A DNA stretch of 64,000 nt, taken from the NCBI GenBank assembly GCA_030247855.1, contig JAPDRN010000003.1:558001-622000 (forward strand). The letters run 5' to 3'. The stretch comes from Knufia peltigerae. Lineage: Eukaryota; Ascomycota; Eurotiomycetes; Chaetothyriales; Trichomeriaceae. Each line of letters begins with the position of its first letter. The first letter of the stretch is position 1. Position numbers and translations under genes: made by a program. Below, one piece after another: positions 32,418 to 42,334 of the stretch. The notes under the pieces are model-generated. The model worked only from the letters and a program-made list of their open reading frames with translations, searched no databases and was not told where the DNA came from.

Positions 32418-34418
32418 TCACAACCTTGGCTTGTCCTTGAGTTCCAACTCGCGAATGAAAATATCAGCAGCCTTCTCACCAACCAAGAATGCCGTATTGT
32501 TTGTATTGGCACCGACATTCTCCGGCACGATACTCAGGTCGGCGAGTTTCAGGCCTTTGGTTCCATATACGCTCAAACTCGCGTCGACGACACCCTTCTT
32601 CTCTCGAGGGGCCATCTTGCACGTCCCCAAAGAATGCCAGGTGGTGGAGACCGTTTCGCGGACATGCTGCTCAATCGCCTTGTCGTCCTCGGCCGAATAT
32701 TGAATCCTCTTGTTGTCGTCCACCGCCATCGGCCCGTCGGTCTTTTCCACCACTTGTGCCTCTGAACCACTTGGGAACTTGGGATGGCTGGAGGCCAATT
32801 CGCCGCGGAAGATACCCATGCGTCGGAATATCTCTCTTTGCGTCTTGTACGCCCAGATGTGTTTCTTGACGTCGATCTCATTGACGTCCTTGAGATAGCC
32901 GACGTCGAAATCGATAGGGTCTGTCAAGTCGGGTCCACTGACGTGAATATGGCCCCGAGAGTAAGGGTAAGCGGTCCAATTCGCCATCGACACGTATTCT
33001 GCGTCTCCTGGAAGTGTAGAGTGGTCGCCGAAGAAGCTGCGCCGGGTCAGTTTTTGTCAAGTAAGTTTCAGAAATTTCCAACAGTCTCACCTCAAATACA
33101 TGGCAATGATCATGAGTGGCTTGTCCGAAAACTTCTTAAAGTCTCGTTCCCAGGCCCTTTTAAAGTCGGGCCCGAGTGCCTCGACTTCAGCATCCGTGGG
33201 ACGGAATTTGCCCGAGGCGTCCATCGAGTTCCAACCCAAGAGCTCGTCTTTGTTCTTGATCATCTCTTGGACATTGAAGCGGCCGTCGGCAAACGCGTTG
33301 ATCGTCTCTCGCGGTGACAGGCTGGTGCGATACGCATACAAGGTCAAGTGATGGTCTTGGTAGTCGTTACCGACACCGGGCAACTCCTCAATCATCGGGA
33401 CACCGGCACGCTTGACATATTCGGCCTGACCGATGCCAGAGCGTTCGAGAATGAGTGGCGTGGCATTTGCACCTGTCGAGAGAACAACCATCTTCGTAGC
33501 ACGAACAACGCGACGCGCTGTTCGACTAGCATCCTCAAACTTGGGGTTTGCTTGGATCACCACGCCACCTGCTCTTTTGTTCTCATTGAACAGGACCCTC
33601 ACAACTTGGTGTTGAACGAGGACGTGAAGATTTGGGTATTGACCACTCTGTAGCTTCGGGTGGATGTAGCGGTGTGCCGCATCCTGGCGCTTACCGTCAG
33701 GTCCAACGTATCGAAGCCAACGCTCCGTGCCATTGTTCGCATCAAGGTTCTGGAGATCTTTGAATTCAGGATAGCCCAATTTCGCTGCAGCATCGATGAA
33801 CTCGTTCTCGGCACGTTTGGCTCTGAAGGTACCGCTGGAGACATTGATTGGCCCGTCGTAGCCATGGTGTTCCCTTTCTCCTCGGCCATGATATGTCTCA
33901 AACTGTCCACAAAGTTAAGTTCCTGCAACCTACCGACACACTGGAAGGAGTCATACCTTTTTCAAAAAGGGGTAAAGGTCATCGGCTGACCATCCCGGCG
34001 TCGCCCAAGAAGTAAGGTCACTTTTTGACGCTCTTGTATAGACCATCCAATTGATCGAAGAGCCTCCACCTAGAATCCCACCAGACGGTACAATAGGTTC
34101 CCTGTCCGCGAGTTGAACCGATTTGTTTCCTTTCCAGAACAATGCTGTCTTGCTATCCGTGAGGATGTTTCCAGGGAACAAAGCCGGATACACCACTTCG
34201 GGCCTCTCATAATTGTTCTGGCCCTGTTCGATGAGCAAGACCCTCAGGTTTGGATCTGCTTCAGCCAACCTCGCGGCAACAACACACCCAGCAGTCCCGC
34301 CTAGCATTTTGAATCCAAGTCAATGACATGGTGTTATGATGTGGAACATCACCTTACCTCCAGCCACAATCACGTCAACATCGTAGAGGTCCCCTGGTAG
34401 TTCCGTATACAGTCCCAT
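32418..34418 (-). CDS. GMC-family FAD oxidoreductase (alcohol oxidase / choline dehydrogenase-like)
   Basis: Four exons (34418-34358, 34300-33957, 33902-33091, 33036-32418) give 611 aa. The FAD-binding Rossmann motif VIVAGGGTAGCVVAARLAE is rebuilt across the first intron. LLIEQG is the ribose-binding Glu strand and GGGSSINWMVYTR is the first GMC signature. The second signature lies near GANATPLILERSGIG. The catalytic His is in TTWHSLGTCKM and the second active-site position is Asn in ANTNNTAFLVGEKAA. Family members oxidise primary alcohols or choline with FAD; the central NVSSGTFRAKRAENEF segment is most like fungal methanol or short-chain alcohol oxidases. The C-terminus ends in PRL, close to but not the canonical peroxisomal PTS1. 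Exon joins were fixed by reading frame and family continuity. Confidence 0.88.
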
Positions 34419-35793
34419 GTTCACTCTGAGATCTCAACCTTGCCACAAAAAGTGAATTGTCACCCTATTATGGAGGAAATTGGAGCCTATGACTCTTGAT
34501 TATGGGCGTGGCAGAACAACAAGTGACCAACCTTCCAGGCTCGATCTACTTATAACAAAGGGAGTCCGGCAGTAGGTCGACATCGTTCTGAGTCCGTTTC
34601 CTCTCGGTGATCATCGGCCAGGGTTCCGCTGAGGAGAAAGGCCACACTGTCTTCGGCTTGTACATTTCTTCGTTAGATACGTGCAAGGGTGGGGAGGCAA
34701 CCGGACAAATGGCAGCGACCGGATGAGCAGGATCACTCCAAGTCAAGAGGCAGGGTCCTCAAGAACCTGGAGAGCATAGGCTATCTCCCTCTGCACCAGC
34801 ATGTCACCTGTGGGACCGTAGCAGGGATAAGGCTGTTGAATCATACCCGGCATGATCAATTGTGATCGCCCTTTGTCTCTATATTTGTGGATCGTGCTCG
34901 TCCTCGTCCACCACCCCGCAGACCCCGCGTGTTTGAATATTAAAGTCCCCTCTCGCGGAGGAACTGACTTACGTGGCATTGTCGTCCCTGAGGCGGAACC
35001 GCTGCATTGTATGCAAAGAGGGAAAACAGCTGGGCAAAAGCGCAATGACGTTGGGTGACGTGAGGCTGGCGCGGGGATCGCTTCGTCAACCGAGGATAAA
35101 TACCTTCATAGGGAGAAAGGAACTGCTGGATTCGGTGCTTGAGAATGCATGAAACTATTCGTTGCAGAGGGATGGAGTAGCTGATCCACGCGTTTACCGC
35201 AGGATGAAAGATACACGGCGTTTCCAGCAAAGAGGAAAAACACTTCATGGCACATGTCAAAGCAGTCCCCGGCCTAGGAGGGTCGCGGAGAGTCGTTCCT
35301 AGGCTGGATGTCAGGGCGAACTCTGATTCAATCACCTACCGTGGTATTTCGAATCATGTTTGTATATTGAATCTTTTTTGTGTAGGAGCCTTTGGTAGAT
35401 ATCCCATCCGGGGGATCAGTCGATGAGTGGTTTCCTTTCCCAGAAGAAGAAGAGGTCAGGGAATGATATTGCATTGAATTTGCACAAAAGAATGTGCCTC
35501 AACTCAGCTCTTGGGCCGGGACTTCGAGAGAATTCCCCGTGCATTTCAGATGTCAAAGAGGTCTAATAGGCATTTCACACATACCAATATTGGATAGACA
35601 ACAGATCTTGACCTTGAGGCTGCGATATCAGGTCTCGTAAAAGCGGCAGTGGCAGTTGTTTAAAGTAGCAAGGTATTTCTTGTGGCTTTAGCGTGCCTCG
35701 AGGATCTTCAAGAAGCTCCCGTCAAAAAAGTTGCCGAACGAACACAACGACGACAATTGCAAATATTCCACTGTCCGCAGGCACACCCTCAGT
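34419..35793. other. spacer between GMC gene and mrpl32
   Basis: Divergent spacer of 1.4 kb. The part next to the GMC start is its promoter. A weakly supported coding remnant (34546-35007, minus) is listed separately. The remainder (about 35100-35790) shows no gene. Confidence 0.45.
34546..35007 (-). pseudogene. possible small gene or gene remnant, unknown family
   Basis: Two minus-strand pieces look protein-like but lie in different frames. A first exon from ATG 35007 (MQRFRLRDDNA) can splice by GTAAGT...ATATAG into a segment reading MPGMIQQPYPCYGPTGDM and ending at a TGA near 34743. The second piece (34746-34546) contains AHPVAAICPVASPPL and WPFSSAEPWPMITERK. I could not find an intron joining them in frame, so there may be a frameshift. 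No family was recognised. This could be a decayed gene upstream of the GMC oxidase or simply chance. Confidence 0.25.
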
Positions 35794-36147
35794 ATGGCAT
35801 CAACGTCCGCTGTCCTCAGCAACACTCTCTCTGGCCTTCTTGTCCGGAGAAGCGCAACCACATTCTCCACAGCCATTCAATCATGGTCTTCACGGCCCAT
35901 CCTCTCCGCATCCATCGCGATTCCCTCAATCGCCATTAACATCCCCGGTCTCGTTTCAGATATATGGGAAGGGATACTGAAAGCAGTCCCCAAAAAGAAG
36001 ACATCACACATGAAGAAGAGACACCGACAATTGGCAGGAAAGGCTTTGAAGGATGTGAAAGCAGTCAATGAGTGCCCTGGTTGTGGACGACCGAAGAAAG
36101 CTCATACGTTATGTCCATATTGTGTTGCTGGTAGGCTCAAGAACTGA
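35794..36147 (+). CDS. mrpl32: mitochondrial large-subunit ribosomal protein bL32m
   Basis: A 117-aa protein from ATG 35794; the frame extends upstream but without family similarity. An N-terminal mitochondrial presequence of about 50 residues, rich in Ser, Ala and Arg, precedes the mature start region AVPKKKTSHMKKRHRQLAGK, the family hallmark. A zinc ribbon follows (CPGCGRPKKAHTLCPYC, C-x2-C...C-x2-C). In yeast the presequence of bL32m is removed by the m-AAA protease to allow ribosome assembly; the same is likely here. The length matches fungal Mrpl32. It is divergent from the GMC gene and convergent with the SMP-repeat gene. Confidence 0.92.
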   Translation: MASTSAVLSNTLSGLLVRRSATTFSTAIQSWSSRPILSASIAIPSIAINIPGLVSDIWEGILKAVPKKKTSHMKKRHRQLAGKALKDVKAVNECPGCGRPKKAHTLCPYCVAGRLKN

Positions 36148-36977
36148 ACAACTCTGGTACCTGCTAATAGTCCGGTTTAGAGATATATGACAGCTGGAAT
36201 ACTCGAGACGCCCAAGAAAAAGAAATGGCCACGCAGAGTAAATCATAAGAACGTCCGGTCCTCGACCCGACCAAAGGAGAAGACTTTGTGGATGATACCC
36301 ATCTCTTCGGTGACGAGCGCCATACCGGTCTTTCGGCGGAGAATGTAGGATAGGAAAATCCTCAGTTCCGCCGCCCTCTCCTACGGCGCATTCAATATCT
36401 GCAGTGATCATCGACGACCCATTGATGTATTCAAATACTTTCCAAGACGGGAATTAGGCCATTGTGTCATACCTGGGACAGATTGTTTGTAGCAAGTGGC
36501 AACACAGTCGAGCGACCTGACCAGGTTTTGGGAGAAACTCGAGCAGAAAGAGTTCAGGCAAGGCCCGCTGTAGCAACCGGATGTTGCAGTAGAAGGAACC
36601 ATAATCTATATTGGCCCAGGAGACTTCATATCCTGAAGCCAAATACCTCTGAGGCGAATTGCTAGAGGTCAAGTCACTCGCGAGCGGATGACAACGATAA
36701 ACATGTACAAATACAATGTTCTGTGTAATTTAGGTCAACTTTCACGACAAATACCAAAGCAATTGCTTTTTAATAATTTACATTTCTCTGCTACATTCAT
36801 CTGATTCTGTTTTACAGGAAAAGTATGCTCGCTTGCTCAGGAATGATTATCTGCCCACCTGCTCCCATCATGTGTAGAATATGCCTTATAAATTCACGAA
36901 CCATCAACATCCATTTTTGCTCTTTGGTGGTCGTCATCTATCGTTGTTGCCCCGATTTCCTCGTTTCTGAGCCTTCT
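36148..36977. other. convergent 3' spacer
   Basis: Between mrpl32 (+) and the SMP-repeat gene (-), 830 bp. The right half is AT-rich. No credible gene was seen. Confidence 0.5.
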
Positions 36978-37631
36978 TTACTCTCGGCTCTTGGCTAAAT
37001 CGTGCTGAGCCTGCGCAGTTGGTCCACCTAGCAAAGGTTTCTCCATGCTGCTGACCTTGGTTTCTCCCTTGGTGATATCGTGCAAGACCTCAGCATTAAT
37101 AGGCTCCCCGGTATGCTTTTGGGCTTGTGCAGTAGGCCCCCCTCTCACAGGCTGATCGCGTCCAGTGATCTCACTCTCGGCTTTGCGGATGTTGGAGATT
37201 GTATCGCCATGGAGAACACCATCGGTTGTAGAAGATGTCTCCCTATGGGGGCCAGTCCTACTTCCTTGTTTGGCTTTGGTCAGGATGGACTGGGCAGCGG
37301 CGGTGGGACCGCCCTTGACGCGTTCCCCAACGACATTCTTCTCGCCTGCTGTGATGGAGGAGATGGTGTCGGAGTTGAGAGGTTCGCCAGCATGAGATTG
37401 TGCCTGTGCAGTGAGACCAGATTTAGCAGGGCTAACAGAGCCAGTGAGTTCCTTTTCCTTTTGGGTAATCGTAGAGATGGTCTCGGAGTCCAGCTTTGGC
37501 TGGTTGGTCGAAGCCATTCTGCGTGATCTGATGGAACACGATTTCAGTGGCGAGTAACTGGCTGCACCGGACAATCTCGAGGAAATTCTTGAGATTGAGG
37601 AAGGCAGAAGAATAGTTCGAGTAACAGACAT
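36978..37631 (-). CDS. SMP-repeat (seed maturation / LEA-like) protein
   Basis: A single-exon 217-aa protein built of about four copies of the SMP-type unit: a GGPTAQAQ core, then xGEP, then xxDTISxIT and a Glu/Lys pair. Cores lie near residues 72, 107, 154 and 192. The SMP domain is best known from plant LEA proteins that protect cells in desiccation, and fungal members occur singly or in tandem. It is hydrophilic, Gly/Ala/Thr/Gln-rich and probably disordered when hydrated. The first about 38 residues are Arg/Ser-rich without acids (MSVTRTILLPSSISR), resembling a mitochondrial presequence. A second ATG (37517, MASTNQPK) would give a 179-aa form without it. The two starts suggest dual targeting; this is inference. 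Confidence 0.85.
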   Translation of the reverse strand: MSVTRTILLPSSISRISSRLSGAASYSPLKSCSIRSRRMASTNQPKLDSETISTITQKEKELTGSVSPAKSGLTAQAQSHAGEPLNSDTISSITAGEKNVVGERVKGGPTAAAQSILTKAKQGSRTGPHRETSSTTDGVLHGDTISNIRKAESEITGRDQPVRGGPTAQAQKHTGEPINAEVLHDITKGETKVSSMEKPLLGGPTAQAQHDLAKSRE

Positions 37632-38363
37632 TTCAAGGTCTTTCAGAGACGGAGCACTTTCCTTGCTCGGTTGTGTTTTGATTTTGATGTCAGAATGATT
37701 CAGAGCAATGAAATCAGTTTGGTAAATTCCTCCGATTCAATCAAGACTTTGAGAAGCCCTTGGAAAGGTGTGAATAGAGCATATCAAACATGAGAACCTA
37801 CAAGCGCTGTGCTTTATACACACGGGTCAGAGCCTGTTAACATGGAATTGTAGACGTCAACAAGCAACATAGTTTTATGGGGCCGATGTTAGTCGATGGG
37901 ACAATATATGATGCCATCTGGTACTCGTTCCTTGCATTGGCTTGCTTTTCGGTTCGAGAGAACCATCGATGAGCACAAGACTTTTCCAGATGTGCATGGA
38001 GGGTGTCTCCTACCTTGCAGGGTCTGTGGTCGCCGTGGCATAGAGCGTCTAGCCCTGTGACAATATTGACACATGTATATTCAGGCATGGGGGACTCCCA
38101 CCAGGGACATGCTGTAATGTTCAATCGAGATATTGACACTGTACTCTGTAAGAAATTCTTCCTGACAATCAATTTAAATGTCCATGATGCCCTGAAAATG
38201 ACGTCATTTCAATATTTTTGTGACTTCTGCCACGACTTTGACCGCAGTGTCGATTTGATGTTGTTGAAGATGCGATGACAGTCCTTTCAACGTCTTGAAT
38301 TAGACGCGCCTAGAAGAACAAGCATCACCTATGCTCCTAGGAGATGCATTTTCTTGAGTTAAG
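37632..38363. promoter_or_regulatory. divergent promoter region, SMP gene / ski8
   Basis: A 732-bp spacer between divergent starts. No coding frame is supported. Short AT-rich stretches occur, but no stress-response element could be assigned with confidence. Confidence 0.4.
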
Positions 38364-39477
38364 ATGGTGGGTTCAGAGACTCTCCATCTCACAATTCGTC
38401 GCGATTAACGCCCCGCGCAGTCGAAGCAATATCTCTCTCAGCACACAATAGATGATGGTAAGTCTCCGCAGAACGTCTTAGTGTCTACTGACACAAAGTA
38501 GCGCATACCACCGACGTCTTTTCCTTGGCCGTGACCACGTCTCAGATCCTCAGCGGATCGGGTGAGCCGTCAATCAAAGTTCATTCAACAGTGGAAGAGG
38601 ACTTCCCTATAGCCCAAGTCTTGAAAGATGCTCACAGAGTCGGTTGCCACCATATTGTCACAAGCACGTCTGGCACGAGGGCCGTAAGCGTTGGCTTCGA
38701 CGGGAAAGTCAAGGTATGGAGGTATGAAGAGGGCATCTGGAAAGAAGATGGCGAGATCCCAAACGAAGGACCAAGAAAAGGTGGACACGTTTGGGCCGTG
38801 GCGTTGTCTAGCGATGGGCAATATCTTGCCGGTACAACACAAGACGGACGTGCCAACGTGTGGGACTTGGACAAGGGCAAGGAGAAGATCCGGGAATTCG
38901 AGACCAAGGGCAGTTTCGGTCTCTCCGTTGATATGGTATGACTTCTGGGCTCACCCCTCTACACGATTGGAAAAAACTGATGTTTCGGGTCTAGTCCCCC
39001 GATGGACGATTCATAGCCAGCGGTCACGAGTCGGGCAACATCTATGTCTTCTCTACAGCTACATCACGCCTGCTACATTCACTTCCTGGGCTCATCAAAC
39101 CCGTCCGATCGGTAAAGTTCTCTCCAGGCTCGACGCTTCTTGCCGCTGCCGGGGATGGACGTGTCGTATCTCTGTATGATCCCACCTCAGGTGAACAAGT
39201 CGCCAATCTCAGCGGACATGCGGCTTGGATTACCAGTCTTGACTGGAGCCATACTGGTCAATACCTCCTTAGTGGAAGCCTGGATGGAAAGGTCAAAGTC
39301 TGGGACATCGAACGAAGAACATGTGTAGCCACTCATAGTGAGAGTGACAAAGGTCTATGGTGTGTCAAGTGGTTGCCCAAGGACACAACCGCCATATCAA
39401 CGCACAAAGCAGAACGTTTTGCCACGTCAGGAAGCAACAGGGCGATTGCAATCTACCGAGAAGCAACCGGAGGCTAA
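38364..39477 (+). CDS. ski8: Ski8 WD40 protein (Ski complex / meiotic Rec14)
   Basis: Four coding exons (38364-38366, 38421-38457, 38502-38935, 38995-39477) give 318 aa. The first coding exon is the ATG alone; its 54-nt intron (GTGGGT...GCGCAG, TTAAC branch) is followed by SKQYLSQHTIDDAHTTDVFS, the Ski8-type N-terminus. About seven WD repeats follow, with SVGFDGKVKVW, TTQDGRANVWDLD, SGHESGNIYVF, AGDGRVVSLYD and SGSLDGKVKVWDIE strands. The family-specific end RFATSGSNRAIAIYREATGG is intact. Ski8 is the scaffold of the cytosolic Ski2-Ski3-Ski8 complex that feeds mRNA to the exosome; in several fungi it also assists Spo11 in meiosis. The length is normal for fungal orthologues. Confidence 0.88.
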
Positions 39478-40848
39478 ATTCAATCATGGAAATCCTACTC
39501 CGTACACTTAGCTCATATCCGGGTCAGCACAAAGCCGCGTCCTCTCAAAGCGCACCGGGGAACTTTATTGGAAGATGAATGGCCTATCGTACTCCAAGTA
39601 TCAGGGCAATGGCGTACAACGCTATCTCGACCTTATGAGGGAGCAGTAGCTTGATTCATGGTATCAAGATCAGTACAGCTGTTAGGACTACGACTATGAT
39701 GAGACAGGAAGTTGGGGATATACGTATGCCCACACTTTCAGCACTCTTTTCACAAGGTGTTTCACGGCCGTCCGAATTGACTGGAACATCAAGACTAGTA
39801 GCTGGAATGTATCTCCTCAGAGAGGACCCATGCCCACAAAGCCTGTAAAAAGGCTAGAGATAGGGTGAAACAAGATAGAGAACGAAGGATTCTCAAGACC
39901 TTCTTCTAAATTTTCTTTCGGCATAATTTTGACAACAACCATCACGGTGTATAGATGGATGAAGCTTCGAAAGTGCCTGTGACAAGGTAATGTGTTTACG
40001 AGTTATAGCATTGTTCGCTTTCGGCCGGATGTCTGGTGCTGAAAAGGAAGACGACATCTGCCATGTTAGTAATTTCCAAAAGGAGCACGTTCAGAGCATT
40101 TCGATAGCGAAAATCAAACTACCACTGATCATCAAAGTCAAGTGTCCAAGATCCAGGAGACCAGATCGTTTGCTTGCCAAAATCATTCAAAGAATAAATG
40201 TGTAAGCCACAAGCGAACCCGTACCACCATAATCTCACGCATACGCAATCCAAATGGAGAGCACAGCAGAGCAGGCGGACAGGATTAGAAGGGCTACTCC
40301 ATTTAGGTCCATGGAGAATATGTAATAGCCACAGAGAATTTCAAGGCAATAACAAGGGTATATTGAGGACCAAATTAATAACTTGAAGAAAGGAGAAAGG
40401 AAGCAGAAACGCGAAGCGAGAAAAGTTTTAGGTGTTTGAAGAATGTTGTCTTGGCATCGTAGATGTCTTGATCGACCGTATGAAAGAAACGAGGTCCTAT
40501 GATCCGCTGGAGTAAATGAACACCAAGCGCATTCTGCCGACGCCCTTTCGGAAACATCAACTCACTCATTGCATCACATACCTTTGTCCAACTCGCATTC
40601 AACTGGTTGAGACGCCTAGATACAGGATACACCGGCTTCGGTCATATTGGCGTCGTATGTCCGATATCTGCCTGTCGAAAGCAAAATGAAGTATGATCAG
40701 GGTCCGATAAGATGCGTAATAACCTCCTTCTAGGTACTTAACAAGCATTAAGCTCGAGTATCCGCGTCTGCCGTATCCATTTCTATACTCTCTTTCTCCC
40801 TCATCGATTTGGTGTGATACGAGTGCTCTCTGTTTCTTTTTTTTCGCG
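39478..40848. other. 1.4-kb spacer, mostly noncoding
   Basis: Between ski8 (+) and the aminotransferase (+). It contains a reverse TACGGAGTA copy (39496-39504) just after the ski8 stop. Apart from the weak minus-strand frame at 40375-40632 no coding signal is seen. Confidence 0.45.
40375..40632 (-). CDS. possible small ORF, unknown
   Basis: An 85-codon minus-strand frame without an ATG at its open end (it starts from GTG). Part of its translation looks protein-like (SELMFPKGRRQNALGVHLLQ), and a splice from an upstream exon would be needed to supply a start. I found no in-frame ATG exon. No family was recognised. It may well be chance. Confidence 0.15.
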   Translation of the reverse strand: MYPVSRRLNQLNASWTKVCDAMSELMFPKGRRQNALGVHLLQRIIGPRFFHTVDQDIYDAKTTFFKHLKLFSLRVSASFLLSSSY

Positions 40849-42024
40849 ATGCCTCGCCATCGACCTCGTCGCCTGCAGCATATACAGGGTATTGGAGTCG
40901 ATCAAATGGGCAATCTTGCTGATGCCTCTGACTCGGACTACCTCCGCCTCGAAAATCTTGACGTCGATTTACCCCCGGATAAAGATGCTCTCGAATATAC
41001 CGAGTGTGCCATCCATAGAGATGAGTTCAACAGTTATCTGCCCTTCACGGGACAAAGCCGCCTGCGCGACGTGGCGGCCAAGCATGTGTCCCAGCTATCT
41101 GGGGTGGAATATGTTGGAGATCGCAACTGTGTTATATCCGCTGGTGGTCTCTCCGGCATCCTCAATGTGCTCCTAGCCACGATCGAGGAAGGTGACGAGG
41201 TCATCATGACAGACCCGACTTACCGTGGACTGATCAACCGTGTTCTTCTCGCTGGGGGCGTGCCAAAGCTCGTTCCCTTCACCTTCCACCCTGGGAATGA
41301 GTGGAAATTAGATCTCAACGCGCTGCGGTCTGCCGTTACCGAGAAAACCGCAGCTATGTTGCTCATGTCGCCATCGATGCCAAGTGGCGGCTATTTGAAC
41401 CAGGAAGAATGGGGCCTAGTCTCGGAGTTATGTGTTTCAAGCGACCTTCTCCTGATCCTGGATGCAGCCATGGAAAGACTCGTCTTCGACAGGCGTCCTG
41501 TTATCTCGCCTGCTGGCTTGCCGGGCATGGCGGAACGAACCATTATTATCGGATCTTCTGCGAAAGAATTGAGGATGATCGGGTGGCGAGTTGGCTGGAT
41601 CGTTGGCCCGGAAGATCTCATGAAGGATATTGCTGCCGTGTCGATGGCCAACGTCGTTGTTCCTGTGGGAATTGCGCAAGAAGCCGTCGCGATTGCCCTA
41701 GAGAAGTCGTCCGCGTCATCCACGCCCCTGGCAGAATACGTCGACGAGCTTCAAGCCCGGCGAGATTTGATCCTGTCAGAACTGGCTGGTCTCCCAGTGG
41801 GTGTGCCCAGTGGGGGTTGGAGTCTTTTGTTACGAGTCAGTGACTTTGGAATCGACGGCGCTACAGCTTCAAAGCGACTCCTGGGCCAAGGGGTTTGTGC
41901 GACTTCGATGGATGGATGGGGAGATGTCCATGGCCGTCAATATATCCGATTTGTCTTTTCTAACGAGCCTCTGCATCGATTAAAAGGTCTGGGCCAAAAG
42001 GTTCGACGGGCTTTAGAGAGCTAA
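40849..42024 (+). CDS. PLP-dependent aminotransferase, class I/II fold
   Basis: A single-exon 391-aa protein. The aspartate-aminotransferase fold is clear: ISAGGLSGILNVLLATIEEGDEVIMTDPTY corresponds to the small-domain hinge and PLP-phosphate region. SSAKELRMIGWRVGWIVGP contains the Schiff-base Lys (SxxKxxxxxGxRxGW), and the C-terminal YIRFVFS carries the substrate-carboxylate Arg. Two classical motifs are altered. The usual NPxNPTG reads SPSMPSGG, and the DE(V/I)Y strand reads DAAMERLVF, lacking the Tyr. Enzymes with SPSMPSG-like loops form a divergent subgroup; I cannot name its substrate. The start is the first ATG after a T-run leader. It is followed convergently by a methyltransferase. 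Confidence 0.85.
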   Translation: MPRHRPRRLQHIQGIGVDQMGNLADASDSDYLRLENLDVDLPPDKDALEYTECAIHRDEFNSYLPFTGQSRLRDVAAKHVSQLSGVEYVGDRNCVISAGGLSGILNVLLATIEEGDEVIMTDPTYRGLINRVLLAGGVPKLVPFTFHPGNEWKLDLNALRSAVTEKTAAMLLMSPSMPSGGYLNQEEWGLVSELCVSSDLLLILDAAMERLVFDRRPVISPAGLPGMAERTIIIGSSAKELRMIGWRVGWIVGPEDLMKDIAAVSMANVVVPVGIAQEAVAIALEKSSASSTPLAEYVDELQARRDLILSELAGLPVGVPSGGWSLLLRVSDFGIDGATASKRLLGQGVCATSMDGWGDVHGRQYIRFVFSNEPLHRLKGLGQKVRRALES

Positions 42025-42334
42025 AGGAGCGTCGGAAAGAGCACAATTTGCCCTACAAAATGTTAAAGTCGACTAACATGGACCTCGGCGTCAGGATTTC
42101 GACCCAACTTGTCATGTTCTCAGTTTTTGGTGGTTTTTGTTGCTTTCTTAAAGTAGGGAGAACGGAAATACTCATTTGTAAGTTTGGAGCTGCTTAACCA
42201 ACATCTATCGATTGATTCTACCATTGGGCAATCTATGCTGGTCTATCTAAGCTTTGATTACACTCTATCTGAATGTTCCCTATTCTATCCGGCTATCTTG
42301 GTCTATTTTTCATGTACAATTATGTGCAAAGAAC
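42025..42334. other. convergent 3' spacer
   Basis: A 310-bp T-rich spacer between the aminotransferase (+) and the methyltransferase (-). Nothing else is seen. Confidence 0.5.
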
